64,000 nucleotides of DNA, taken from Leptodesmis sichuanensis A121. GTDB lineage: Bacteria > Cyanobacteriota > Cyanobacteriia > Leptolyngbyales > Leptolyngbyaceae. The translations under genes were made by a program, and so were the position numbers. The stretch lies in the NCBI RefSeq assembly GCF_021379005.1, contig NZ_CP075171.1, positions 1,798,001 to 1,862,000 of the forward strand, in the 5' to 3' direction. Below are positions 1-7,710 of this stretch, piece after piece (position 1 is the stretch's first letter; every line of letters begins with the position of its first letter). The notes under the pieces are model-generated. The model had not been told where the DNA came from. It searched no databases and worked only from the letters and a program-made list of their open reading frames with translations.

Positions 1-220
1 GTAAAAAAACGCCCAGACCGATTGCCAGAGCGCCAACTACAACATGAATTCGGAAGTTTCTTTGTGTTTGGAAGGCATAACTGACTCCGGCCCAGGCATA
101 TCTAAAGCTTGTGAGGAGACTGGGCGCAACCCGCCAGGCCAGATCCCGGTTGAGTCTCATCATCTGGATGACCTTTCTATCAGGGCACTCAGAATCGGGA
201 GTTTGAATGTTAGAAGGCAT
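1..220 (-). CDS. dgkA: Diacylglycerol kinase DgkA-type, N-terminal part
   Basis: This gene runs off the left edge, so only the first 73 codons are present. Reading the minus strand from an ATG at 220 gives a polar leader of about 20 residues, then the family signature SFRYAWAGVSYAFQTQRN followed by FRIHVVVGALAIGLGVF, the first membrane helix of small integral-membrane (undecaprenol/diacylglycerol) kinases. Known members phosphorylate a lipid alcohol with ATP in the cytoplasmic membrane. An alternative ATG ATG pair at 163 would give a shorter protein beginning MMRLNRDLAW. It lies directly downstream of ybeY on the same strand, the usual cyanobacterial order, so co-transcription is likely. The catalytic C-terminal half cannot be seen. 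The family call is firm; substrate is inferred. Confidence 0.85.
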   Translation of the reverse strand, partial: MPSNIQTPDSECPDRKVIQMMRLNRDLAWRVAPSLLTSFRYAWAGVSYAFQTQRNFRIHVVVGALAIGLGVFL

Positions 221-337
221 AAGCTACCAAACAATACTTAATCACTTAAACCCAGCGATTGGGCAGGTTTCCGGGAAGCCAGGAGCAGGTTTTATCCCAA
301 TTTCATTCTTAGCTTGCCCACAAGACTAGGAAGAATT

Positions 338-898
338 CTAGCGGTCTGGGGTTGAAAGACCAACCGTATGCAGGAGAAATTGTTGTTTGTCCAACATTTG
401 CATCAGGCTATCATCATCGGGATGATCCCATCCCAGGAGGTGGAGGAGTCCGTGGCTGGCCAACCAGACCAATTCTGTTTGCAGAGAATGGCCTTGCGTC
501 TGAGCTTGTTTCTGAGCGGTGTCCAGTGAAATCACGATGTCTCCCAGGTAGAGGGGGAGGGAGGATGGCACTTCGTCTGCTTGAGGATGAGTATCCTCCA
601 GGGCAGCAAAGGCCAGAACATCAGTAGGTTTGTCTTGATGGCGGTACCGGGCATTGAGGGCCTGGATTTCGCGATCGTCCGTCAACCGCAAACTCAACTC
701 GTAGGAGTGAATCGGCGACAGATCAGGATTCAGCACCTCCAACCAGCGCTGAAACCACTCCTGCCATTGAACTTCCTCTGGTAATTGAGGAATTTCGGGC
801 TGAGAGGCTGGGGAATGACTAAATTCAGAGTTTGCTGGCGTTTCAGTTTCTAAAAAGCCATTTTGGAGACACACTTCAACTTGGATGGGATGTTCCAA
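338..898 (-). CDS. ybeY: Endoribonuclease YbeY (16S rRNA maturation factor)
   Basis: 186 codons encoding a UPF0054/YbeY metalloprotein, which in other bacteria acts in 16S rRNA 3'-end maturation and 70S ribosome quality control. The zinc-binding signature HGLLHLLGWDH is intact (His149, His153, His159), preceded by the family strand PTDVLAFAALED near residue 91 and the LYLGDIVIS segment near 117. The first 45 residues are an extra variable extension compared with the roughly 155-residue Escherichia coli protein. It sits between a DUF3285 gene upstream and dgkA downstream, all on the minus strand with a 10-bp gap to the former, so a small operon is likely. Confidence 0.93.
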   Translation of the reverse strand: MEHPIQVEVCLQNGFLETETPANSEFSHSPASQPEIPQLPEEVQWQEWFQRWLEVLNPDLSPIHSYELSLRLTDDREIQALNARYRHQDKPTDVLAFAALEDTHPQADEVPSSLPLYLGDIVISLDTAQKQAQTQGHSLQTELVWLASHGLLHLLGWDHPDDDSLMQMLDKQQFLLHTVGLSTPDR

Positions 899-908
899 TG
901 CCAGTTCC

Positions 909-1100
909 TCACCGGGTCAAGTAAGACAGGCCAATCAGCACGGCCAACAAGCCAAACGTGGTGAGTGCAAAGTGCTGGAGAGATTTTCCCCGCTTGCGAA
1001 CCATGTTCCGCATTGCCAGTTTGACGTAACTGGGCTTGGGAGTTTCTTCGGTTGGTTCAGGGGTTACAACAACCTCTGGAGCCAGATCAGGACTTTCCAT
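909..1100 (-). CDS. DUF3285 small membrane protein
   Basis: 63 codons. The N-terminal 25 residues are acidic and proline-rich, then comes the conserved block YVKLAMRNMVRKRGKSLQHF followed by one hydrophobic helix (ALTTFGLLAVLIGLSYLT). This matches DUF3285, a cyanobacterial family of single-helix proteins that, as far as I recall, is found next to ybeY. The basic stretch before the helix predicts a cytoplasmic N-terminus by the positive-inside rule. No enzymatic motif is visible and no function is established. It ends 10 bp before ybeY, suggesting joint transcription. Confidence 0.8.
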   Translation of the reverse strand: MESPDLAPEVVVTPEPTEETPKPSYVKLAMRNMVRKRGKSLQHFALTTFGLLAVLIGLSYLTR

Positions 1101-1160
1101 AGATACCGCGATCGCGTTTCGATAAAGTTCCTTCCTAATGTAACAAGTTAGTTACCATTT

Positions 1161-2274
1161 CTATGCTTCCACTAAGGCCGTTTCCTGACGCAGGTAAGCC
1201 TGGATAAAAGGATCCAGGTCGCCATTCATAACATCCGTAATTGCTGTCGTTTCGGCTCCAGTCCGCAGGTCTTTGACCATCTGGTAGGGGTGAAACACGT
1301 AGTTACGGATTTGATTGCCCCAGGAGGCTTCCACCATATCGCCCCGAATGTCCGCAATTTCCTTAGCTTTTTGCTCTTGAGCGATCACCAGTAGTTTTGC
1401 TTTCAGGATGGCCAGCGCCTTTTCCTTGTTTTGCAGTTGCGATCGCTCCTCCGTACAGCGAACCGCAATCCCGGTTGGAATATGCAGAATTCGGACGGCA
1501 GTTTCCACTTTGTTGACGTTCTGACCACCTTTGCCGCCTGCTCTTGATGTAGTAATTTCCAGATCCTTGTCGGGAATTTCCAACTGGACGGTGTTATCGA
1601 TCATGGGCATGACCTCCACCCCAGCAAAACTGGTCTGCCGTTTGCCGTTGGCATTAAAGGGGGAAATTCGTACCAGCCGATGCGTGCCTTTCTCAGACTT
1701 TAAGTAGCCATAGGCATAACGCCCCTCAATTTCCAGAGTGGCTGATTTAATCCCGGCTTCGTCGCCTTCCGACATTTCCGCCAGATGCACCTTGTAACGA
1801 TGATCTTCAGCCCAGCGGGTATACATTCTCAGCAGCATCTCAGCCCAATCCTGAGCATCCGTACCGCCAGCCCCAGCATTAATTGTTAGAACGGCTCCCT
1901 TGGTGTCGTAAGGGCCAGATAACAATTTCTGCAATTCCCACTGATCCAAATCGTGGCCCAGTTGGGTCACGTTCGATTCTGCTTCCTGCAGCAGGGACTG
2001 ATCCGCTTCCAACTCCAGCAGTTCTACGATCGCTCTGGCATCCTCCAGACTGGATTTCCACTGATCCAACTGTTGGACATGGGACTTCAGATCATTCAAT
2101 TCTTGCAACGTCTGTTGAGCAGCGGTCTGATCCTCCCAAAAGTCTGGCTGTGCTGCTAATTGCTCCAGATCGTGAATTTTGGCATTCAGAGCAGGTAAGT
2201 CAAAGATAGTCCTGAGCTTTGCCCAGGCGATCGCTTAACACTTCAACTTCGCGTTTAATCTCCAGTACATCCAT
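1161..2274 (-). CDS. prfB: Peptide chain release factor 2, programmed +1 frameshift
   Basis: RF2 terminates translation at UGA and UAA. The gene is read in two frames: codons 1-24 from an ATG at 2274 ([18 protein letters not shown]...), then an in-frame UGA at 2202-2200, after which the +1 frame continues to 1161. The joined product is 370 residues, close to the usual 365. The stop-recognition tripeptide SPF falls at about 204-206 and the peptidyl-hydrolysis GGQ at 249-251, almost exactly as in Escherichia coli. The N-terminal helical domain would be incomplete without the upstream frame, since the uninterrupted reading frame begins only at codon 56 of the joined product. Expression is therefore expected to be autoregulated: low RF2 slows UGA decoding and favours the shift. 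Confidence 0.95.
2199..2214 (-). promoter_or_regulatory. prfB recoding site
   Basis: On the minus strand the sequence reads CAGGACTATCTTTGAC. It contains the slippery CTT codon followed by the in-frame TGA and a C, the poor-termination context typical of prfB. An internal Shine-Dalgarno-like AGGA lies 5 bases upstream of the CTT. The segment TATCTTTGAC is identical to the Escherichia coli recoding site as I remember it. Slippage from CUU to UUU shifts reading by +1 and skips T2202. Confidence 0.93.
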
Positions 2275-2351
2275 CGTGATCTAAACTCTTTCGTAGCCAT
2301 ACAAATAGAAATCTTCTCAATTCTAGCGAGAGGGAGCCTGCATCGGTGCCC

Positions 2352-2384
2352 AAAAAACAGCAAAGGCGCGAAATCCGCGCCTTT
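2352..2384 (-). terminator. Rho-independent terminator of the Bax inhibitor-1 gene
   Basis: On the minus strand a 9-bp stem AAAGGCGCG / CGCGCCTTT with a 5-base loop is followed within four bases by a run of six T. It lies 55 bp downstream of the Bax inhibitor-1-like gene and upstream of prfB, so it separates the two transcripts. Confidence 0.75.
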
Positions 2385-2438
2385 ATCAAAAAGTATTCCT
2401 GTCTACAAAGTTTATCAGGCAGAAAAGGATTTTCCTGC

Positions 2439-3167
2439 TCAATCTCGACTGTTGAGAGCAATTAGCAGCCGCAAGATGAAGATAAACAGGTTGATGTAGG
2501 TCAGGTACATCGACAGTGCAGCGGACAGATACTGCTCATCCCGATAGGTACGGGGGAGCACAAAGAAATCGACTACAGCCGCACCCACAAACAGTAAAAC
2601 CCCAATGCCCGAAATCGCCACCTCTAAAAAGCTGGGGGTATGCACGCCAAACAGGGCAAACCCAAGCTGAATCAGTAACACCACGAAGAGGGCAATAATC
2701 CCCAACTGAACAGTGCGACTGAGGGCCATCCCGTCTTTTTCAGACAGGTTAGAGCCGATCTGTCGGGCGACAATAAAGGTGACTCCGCATCCCAGAGCCG
2801 CAATGCCAATTCCCCAAACGCCAACATTGGGAGTTTGGAGAGCCACATAGACCAGCCCAGTCAGGACGTAGCCTTCCAGTAAGCTAAAGGTTGCCAGCAG
2901 GGGCAAAGCCACACTGTTATTGGCCTTTGCTGCAACACTGCTAGAGATAAAAAACAGCACTAAGGAAGCAATCAGGGCCACCCAGAAGGTTGGCATAAAC
3001 AAGCCAGGATTCGTTTCCAGGACATGTAATCCGCCGTAGGTGCCGATCGCGGTGAGCACAAGCCCTGCTCCCACATAAGGCAGCGCTTTAGAAATCACAT
3101 TAGGCCCAACTAGAGCCTCACCTCTGGCTTCGCGAATTGCTTGCCGGAAGTTACTGGTACTACTCAC
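2439..3167 (-). CDS. Bax inhibitor-1 family membrane protein
   Basis: 242 codons. About 25 polar N-terminal residues are followed by seven hydrophobic segments, the fold of the Bax inhibitor-1/YccA (UPF0005) family. The last helix carries the family pattern LSMYLTYINLFIFILRLL near residues 218-235, and the preceding loop has LPRTYRDEQYLSAAL. Related bacterial proteins are pH-sensitive Ca2+ leak channels or partners of membrane proteases; the role in cyanobacteria is not established. It is monocistronic by appearance: a terminator follows it and a 364-bp divergent intergenic region precedes it, opposite sigF. Confidence 0.85.
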   Translation of the reverse strand: MSSTSNFRQAIREARGEALVGPNVISKALPYVGAGLVLTAIGTYGGLHVLETNPGLFMPTFWVALIASLVLFFISSSVAAKANNSVALPLLATFSLLEGYVLTGLVYVALQTPNVGVWGIGIAALGCGVTFIVARQIGSNLSEKDGMALSRTVQLGIIALFVVLLIQLGFALFGVHTPSFLEVAISGIGVLLFVGAAVVDFFVLPRTYRDEQYLSAALSMYLTYINLFIFILRLLIALNSRD

Positions 3168-3531
3168 GGGACATTCCTCCCAAATGTATTCAAATCAGCT
3201 TCTGAAGACATTGTGACCCAGATTTCCCCGAATTTGCCAGAAGAAGTGGAGTGGATGGGTACACGGGTAGGGAGGTGGGGCAGATGAGGAAGGAAAGCCG
3301 TTCACTATCCACCATCCACTCCCTACTCCCCACTCCCTATTCCCTATTTCCCATGAAGAGCCTCAAATAGCTGTAAATCAAGGCATTGCGGCTGAAATAT
3401 ACGCCAATCGTTTACGTATTTTTGCCGACTCTTGGAGAGGGGGTTTCTGTAAGTACCGTAAATCGACGATGGTTGATACCCCCTTTCACTCAAGAGAATA
3501 GGCTCAACTTCAATGTGAAAGGTAACTACAG
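3168..3531. other. Divergent intergenic region with G/C-skewed filler
   Basis: 364 bp between the divergent Bax inhibitor-1 gene and sigF. Positions 3240-3355 hold low-complexity filler: a G-rich stretch (GGTAGGGAGGTGGGG) and then repeated ACTCCCTA/ATTCCCTA units. A possible hairpin formed by GAGGGGGTTTCTG and ATACCCCCTTTC flanks 3437-3488 upstream of sigF. Promoters for both genes must lie here but I see no convincing -35/-10 pair. Confidence 0.5.
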
Positions 3532-4317
3532 ATGATGGCGACTCAATCAAGCGTTCGTTCCCGTGGGATGGAACTTCTCATTGCTTACCACCAGAATCCT
3601 TCTGTTAGACTTCGCAATCAGCTTGTTCAACTTAATGCTGGTCTTGTTAGAAAGATTGCCCATCGAGTTAGCCACCAATGTGCTGAGCCGTATGAAGACT
3701 TAGAACAAATTGGTTACCTGGGGCTGATTCGAGCGATCGAACGGTTCAATCCTGGCCAGGGGTGTGCGTTTAGCTCCTTTGCGGTTCCTTACATTCGGGG
3801 CGAAATGCTGCATTTTCTCCGCGATCGCAGCAGTACTGTTAAGATTCCCCGTCGCTGGCAACAACTCAACAAAGCAGGACAAAAAGCACGGGAAGAGTTG
3901 GCAGAAGCCTTTGGTCGCCAACCGACGGATGAAGAAATTGCTGCCAAGCTGGGTGTTTCGTTGAATGAATGGCGAGAAAGCAAAATGGCGACCAAAAACC
4001 GTTTGCCTCTAAGCCTGGATGCAACGATTAGCCAACAAATCGATTCTCCGATGACCCTGGGCGATACTTTGCCCGATACCCGTTACCAGGCTCTACAAAG
4101 TTTGGAAGAAGATCGTCAACAACTGCAAAAAGCATTGAATCAACTAGAAGAAAAAACCCGTCAGGCGATCGAATTTGTTTTTATCAAAGACTTATCTCGT
4201 AAAGAAGTAGCAGAGCAGATTGGTGTTAGCCCAATGACCGTCACCCGTCGTCTGCATAGAGGTATTGAGCAAATGGTGGCCTGCCTCAAGCCCCAAATGC
4301 TGCAAACCGATCCCTAG
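3532..4317 (+). CDS. sigF: RNA polymerase sigma factor SigF (group 3)
   Basis: 261 codons with the layout of the SigB/SigF/SigG class. Region 2 includes EDLEQIGYLGLIRAIERFNP around residues 53-72 and FSSFAVPYIRGEMLHFLRDR around 80-99. Region 3 follows near 110-160. Region 4 near 205-250 has the helix-turn-helix LSRKEVAEQIGVSPMTVTRRLHRG. Region 1 is absent, as expected for group 3. In Synechocystis SigF controls type IV pilus and surface-structure genes; a pilin gene does occur later in this window, though not adjacent. Two consecutive ATGs (3532, 3535) follow an AAGG motif by about 9 bases. A hairpin terminator follows. Confidence 0.88.
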   Translation: MMATQSSVRSRGMELLIAYHQNPSVRLRNQLVQLNAGLVRKIAHRVSHQCAEPYEDLEQIGYLGLIRAIERFNPGQGCAFSSFAVPYIRGEMLHFLRDRSSTVKIPRRWQQLNKAGQKAREELAEAFGRQPTDEEIAAKLGVSLNEWRESKMATKNRLPLSLDATISQQIDSPMTLGDTLPDTRYQALQSLEEDRQQLQKALNQLEEKTRQAIEFVFIKDLSRKEVAEQIGVSPMTVTRRLHRGIEQMVACLKPQMLQTDP

Positions 4318-4405
4318 TTAGAACAGTTCCTACTGAATCACTGAGGTAATGTAGGTACTTGCTCTTTTCCTCGTGGGCCTTTCACTTTCATATTCAGAGT
4401 TTGTG

Positions 4406-4437
4406 GCTGGATTAGTTTGCTGATCCAGCTTTCTTTA
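4406..4437 (+). terminator. Terminator downstream of sigF
   Basis: A 7-bp stem GCTGGAT / ATCCAGC with a 10-base loop is followed directly by TTTCTTT. It lies about 90 bp after the sigF stop and before the convergent prenyltransferase gene. Confidence 0.6.
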
Positions 4438-4535
4438 TGTCATTGGTCATTCGCCAGTTATCCTGCGGGCCGATCAACTAGCAAAGAACTAATGACAAAA
4501 GAACTAATGACAGAGGACAAATGACCCCTTTAAAC

Positions 4536-5435
4536 TCAACATCCCAAAATCATGCCTGCCAGCAAGACAAAACCAATCCAAACATTTTGCCGGAACATCT
4601 GACCATAGGCTGCATGGGGAATGGTCTTCTGGCAGAGGCGATAGTACTGCCAGAGCCAGAGCATGGCCGCGATCGCTAAAGCAACCCAGAAGGCCCAGGT
4701 TAGCTGCATCACCCAACCAACTCCACCCAGCAGCAAAACCGTGACTGCAAAAAATAGCCCGATCGCATGAGGCGCAAATTTCCCGAAGAATAAAGCACTG
4801 GAGTTAACTCCGATGCGGCGATCGTCCTCGCGATCAGATAGGGCATAAATCGTGTCAAAGCCTAATGTCCAGAGGACTGTAGCTCCCCACAGTAACCAGG
4901 TCGCTGTTCCTAAACAGGGAGTTGGAGCAGGGGTGGGGCCGCAACTGATGGCACTCCAGCTAATGAGAACGGCAAATCCCCAGGCGATCGCTAAAACCAA
5001 CTGGGGAACCGGAAACACTCGCTTTGCCAGGGGATACAAGACAATGATGGGTACAGCGGCTACACACAGCCAGAAAGTCAGTGGGTTGAGATAGGTCGCC
5101 AGCACCCAGGCACACATAAAGGCGACCAGTGCCACCATCATTCCTACCTGAACCGACAACGCACGGGAAGCCAGGGGACGATTGCGGGTTCTTTGTACCC
5201 TGGGATCGATATTGCGATCCCAGAGATCGTTCACCACACAGCCCGCACCACTCGTAGCCAGGGTTCCTAAGATGATTACTCCCACCAAAGGCCAGGGAGG
5301 GGTACCTCTAGCGGCTAAAAATACAGCCCAAAGCGCGGGAATCATGAGAATTAGCCGCCCGGCAGGTTTGTCCCAGCGTAACAGGCGCAGAATAGTTACC
5401 CAGGTAGGTTCGGGACGCTCAGATGGGGTCAGCAT
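4536..5435 (-). CDS. ubiA: 4-hydroxybenzoate solanesyltransferase (UbiA family)
   Basis: This UbiA prenyltransferase attaches the C45 chain to 4-hydroxybenzoate, the committed step of cyanobacterial plastoquinone-9 synthesis, in the membrane. The two Asp-rich motifs that bind Mg-diphosphate are present: NDLWDRNID near residue 70 and DREDD near 200. Eight or nine hydrophobic helices follow one another. The open frame extends upstream to a TTG at 5498 (320 codons), but the ATG at 5435 gives 299 residues beginning MLTPSERPE, closer to the family length of about 290, so I use it. It follows the repeat-containing gene at 5502 on the same strand. The prenyl donor synthase gene (sds) lies separately at 45.1 kb. 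Confidence 0.9.
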   Translation of the reverse strand: MLTPSERPEPTWVTILRLLRWDKPAGRLILMIPALWAVFLAARGTPPWPLVGVIILGTLATSGAGCVVNDLWDRNIDPRVQRTRNRPLASRALSVQVGMMVALVAFMCAWVLATYLNPLTFWLCVAAVPIIVLYPLAKRVFPVPQLVLAIAWGFAVLISWSAISCGPTPAPTPCLGTATWLLWGATVLWTLGFDTIYALSDREDDRRIGVNSSALFFGKFAPHAIGLFFAVTVLLLGGVGWVMQLTWAFWVALAIAAMLWLWQYYRLCQKTIPHAAYGQMFRQNVWIGFVLLAGMILGC

Positions 5436-5501
5436 GGCAATGGATGGGGAACGTTCAGGATTAATTGTATCTGTTTGTAACGTTTCCCCAATCCCCAATC
5501 C

Positions 5502-6587
5502 CTAAGTCAAGCTGGCCACCTTTTGCTGAATCCGATAAACTCGTTGTCTAGCCTGTTCCCAAATCTCCCAGAGGGTGAACTTGAGAGGGATCTTTGCTTC
5601 CCCAGCACGTTGGCTAATTTTGACGTTATACCGCTGCAATAGGGTGTCGCTATCAATCTCCGATAGGGGAACCAGTTGATTATAGAAATCTGAATTGAAC
5701 AACCACCAAGCATTGGCCTGCTTCAGATTCAGGTAGGACTCCCAAATATGGAGAGCAAATTCGTAATCTGCGATCGTCGTTGCCAGATCCGCATAAGCAG
5801 GATGTTCCTTGCCTCCTGGCCGCTGTTCTAACTGATTCAGGGCAGTCCGCAGGGATCGCACCAGATCACGGTAATCTTCATAGGGAATGCCCAATGGCTC
5901 TGGATTTTGCTCTTTAACAACACTAATTTGGAGATCGTTTAGGCGAGTTGCGGCTTCTGAGAATTCTTGTAGGGTTGACTTAGCTGCCTCCTCGGTGGTG
6001 ATGCGCTGGTTGATGGCGGCTTGATTGCTGCGGTAAAGCGCCAGTCGTTCCTTGGCCTTGGCCGTCAGCGAAGTGTGAGGAGGAACGGCTTGCAGCAATG
6101 AAATAGCCTCTTCCCATTTCTGGCTGGCCCGTTGCCAAACTTTGAGAGGGTGAGGTGGGTTTTGCCCGGTAACAGCGGCTTGCCATGCTAGCGTTTGGGC
6201 TTTTGTAAAGTTTTCTACGGCAGTCTGCTCATCCGTCAGACGTTGGCTAATCTCCTGGTAATTCGTTTTGTAAACGGCCAATCGTTGCTTGGCCTGGGTA
6301 GAAATTGAGGCATTTTCGGGAATTTCTTCGATCAAGCGGATAGCTTGCCGCCACTTCACACGGGCCTCCTGCCAGGTATCTATGCTGTGGGGTGGATGCT
6401 GCACGAGAAGCGCCGCTTCCCAGGCTTGTTGACGAGCTGTCAGAAATAACTGGGAAGGCGACAAACTGTGAGCTGCCGCTGGTTGCTCTGGGGCCGAACG
6501 AAAATCTGAAATGGACTGACGCAGCCCATATCCTGTCAGCCAACAACTAGCAATAGAGAGCGCGATCGCCAGATGGGAACGTTTCAT
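5502..6587 (-). CDS. Membrane-anchored protein with a ~78-residue tandem duplication
   Basis: 361 codons, function not recognised. Residues 5-25 form one hydrophobic segment (signal anchor, or a lipoprotein-like signal with Cys15). The body is helical and contains a clear tandem duplication of about 78 residues: AWEAALLVQHPPHSIDTW...EARVKWRQAIRLIEEIP... in the first unit and AWQAAVTGQNPPHPLKVW...ASQKWEEAISLLQAVP... in the second, each followed by a KxRLAxYxxN...ISQRLT/INQRIT helix. The pattern resembles TPR-like helical scaffolds without matching TPR. The C-terminal third is unique and tryptophan-rich. Its spacing to the prenyltransferase gene suggests co-transcription, but I see no functional link. 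Confidence 0.75.
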   Translation of the reverse strand: MKRSHLAIALSIASCWLTGYGLRQSISDFRSAPEQPAAAHSLSPSQLFLTARQQAWEAALLVQHPPHSIDTWQEARVKWRQAIRLIEEIPENASISTQAKQRLAVYKTNYQEISQRLTDEQTAVENFTKAQTLAWQAAVTGQNPPHPLKVWQRASQKWEEAISLLQAVPPHTSLTAKAKERLALYRSNQAAINQRITTEEAAKSTLQEFSEAATRLNDLQISVVKEQNPEPLGIPYEDYRDLVRSLRTALNQLEQRPGGKEHPAYADLATTIADYEFALHIWESYLNLKQANAWWLFNSDFYNQLVPLSEIDSDTLLQRYNVKISQRAGEAKIPLKFTLWEIWEQARQRVYRIQQKVASLT

Positions 6588-6764
6588 TCTAGGATCAGGA
6601 AGCTAAGGCTAGGGTACTGGAAATCTGTAATTACCGGGGTAAAGATGTTGTGAAGTGAGCACACTTACCAAAACTTTTACAGCCAGAATTTGCAGATCTC
6701 AGGAACTTAGTTAAAACCACACACATCACTATCATTATTTTCATCCTCACCAGAAGGTTGCTTC

Positions 6765-7499
6765 ATGACTGCACAGCAAAAGCTCTATGAGGGCAAAGCC
6801 AAGATTCTCTATACAACTGATGACCCTGATATTCTACTGACGTATTTCAAGGATGATGCGACGGCATTTAATGCCCAGAAGCGGGGTAGCATTCAGGGGA
6901 AGGGAGCGGTCAATTGTGCCATCTCCAGTCACCTATTCAGACAGCTAGAGGCGAAGGGGATTCCTACGCATTTTATCGATCAACCCGGTACTAATGAGAT
7001 GCGGGTACGGACGGTGAAAATCTTACCTCTGGAAGTGGTGGTCAGAAATATTGCGGCTGGTAGTCTTTGTAAACAGACCGGACTGGCTTTAGGCACCCCC
7101 ATTTCACCTCCACTGGTAGAGTTTTACTACAAGAATGATGACCTGGGAGATCCACTCCTGACCCGCGATCGCCTCCTGCTGATGAGGCTGGCCACGGCTG
7201 AACAGGTTGAGCAGTTACAATCTATGGCACTCCGAATTAACGAGATCTTGATTGACTTCTTTCAGCACTGCGGCATTACGCTGGTGGATTTCAAACTCGA
7301 ATTTGGCCTGGATGCTGAGCAAAAAATTATTCTGGCTGACGAAATTAGCCCAGATACCTGCAGATTGTGGGATCAGAGTGAAACAGATCCGGCCCGTCGA
7401 GTAATGGATAAGGATCGCTTCCGGCAGGATTTAGGAGAAGTAGAATCCGCCTATCAAAGAGTAATGCAAAGGGTTTTAGCCAACCCGGTATCCCTTTGA
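6765..7499 (+). CDS. purC: SAICAR synthetase (PurC)
   Basis: 244 codons, a standard single-domain PurC that condenses CAIR with aspartate using ATP in purine synthesis. The N-terminal ATP-binding region YEGKAKILYTT (residues 8-18) and the KRGSIQGKGAVN segment are intact. The signature LPLEVVVRNIAAGSLCKQTG lies near 88-107, the DFKLEFG motif near 178, and the LADEISPDTCRLWD motif near 191-204. The gene opens the conserved cyanobacterial cluster purC-bamA-lpxC-fabZ-lpxA-lpxB. There are 211 bp before bamA, so the latter may have its own promoter. Confidence 0.96.
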   Translation: MTAQQKLYEGKAKILYTTDDPDILLTYFKDDATAFNAQKRGSIQGKGAVNCAISSHLFRQLEAKGIPTHFIDQPGTNEMRVRTVKILPLEVVVRNIAAGSLCKQTGLALGTPISPPLVEFYYKNDDLGDPLLTRDRLLLMRLATAEQVEQLQSMALRINEILIDFFQHCGITLVDFKLEFGLDAEQKIILADEISPDTCRLWDQSETDPARRVMDKDRFRQDLGEVESAYQRVMQRVLANPVSL

Positions 7500-7710
7500 G
7501 CCATTAAGTGTTAAGTAATTATGAAGATAAGCTTTTAGAGGAACGGTATTTTGAATCACTATCGAGAAACCGTAAGGTAAGTATTGGTACCCATCAATGC
7601 GGTAGAATTTGACGGTTTACCTTGAGATTGCGTTGTTGTCTTAACTTTGTCCTATTTGACCTGCTTCGAGCAGGATGTGGTGTGTGGTCGTGCTAAACAG
7701 CTTCAACAAG

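Noticed and set aside
2255-2461. A 68-codon minus-strand frame between prfB and the Bax inhibitor-1 gene
   Set aside because: It crosses the terminator and the prfB start and has no family features.
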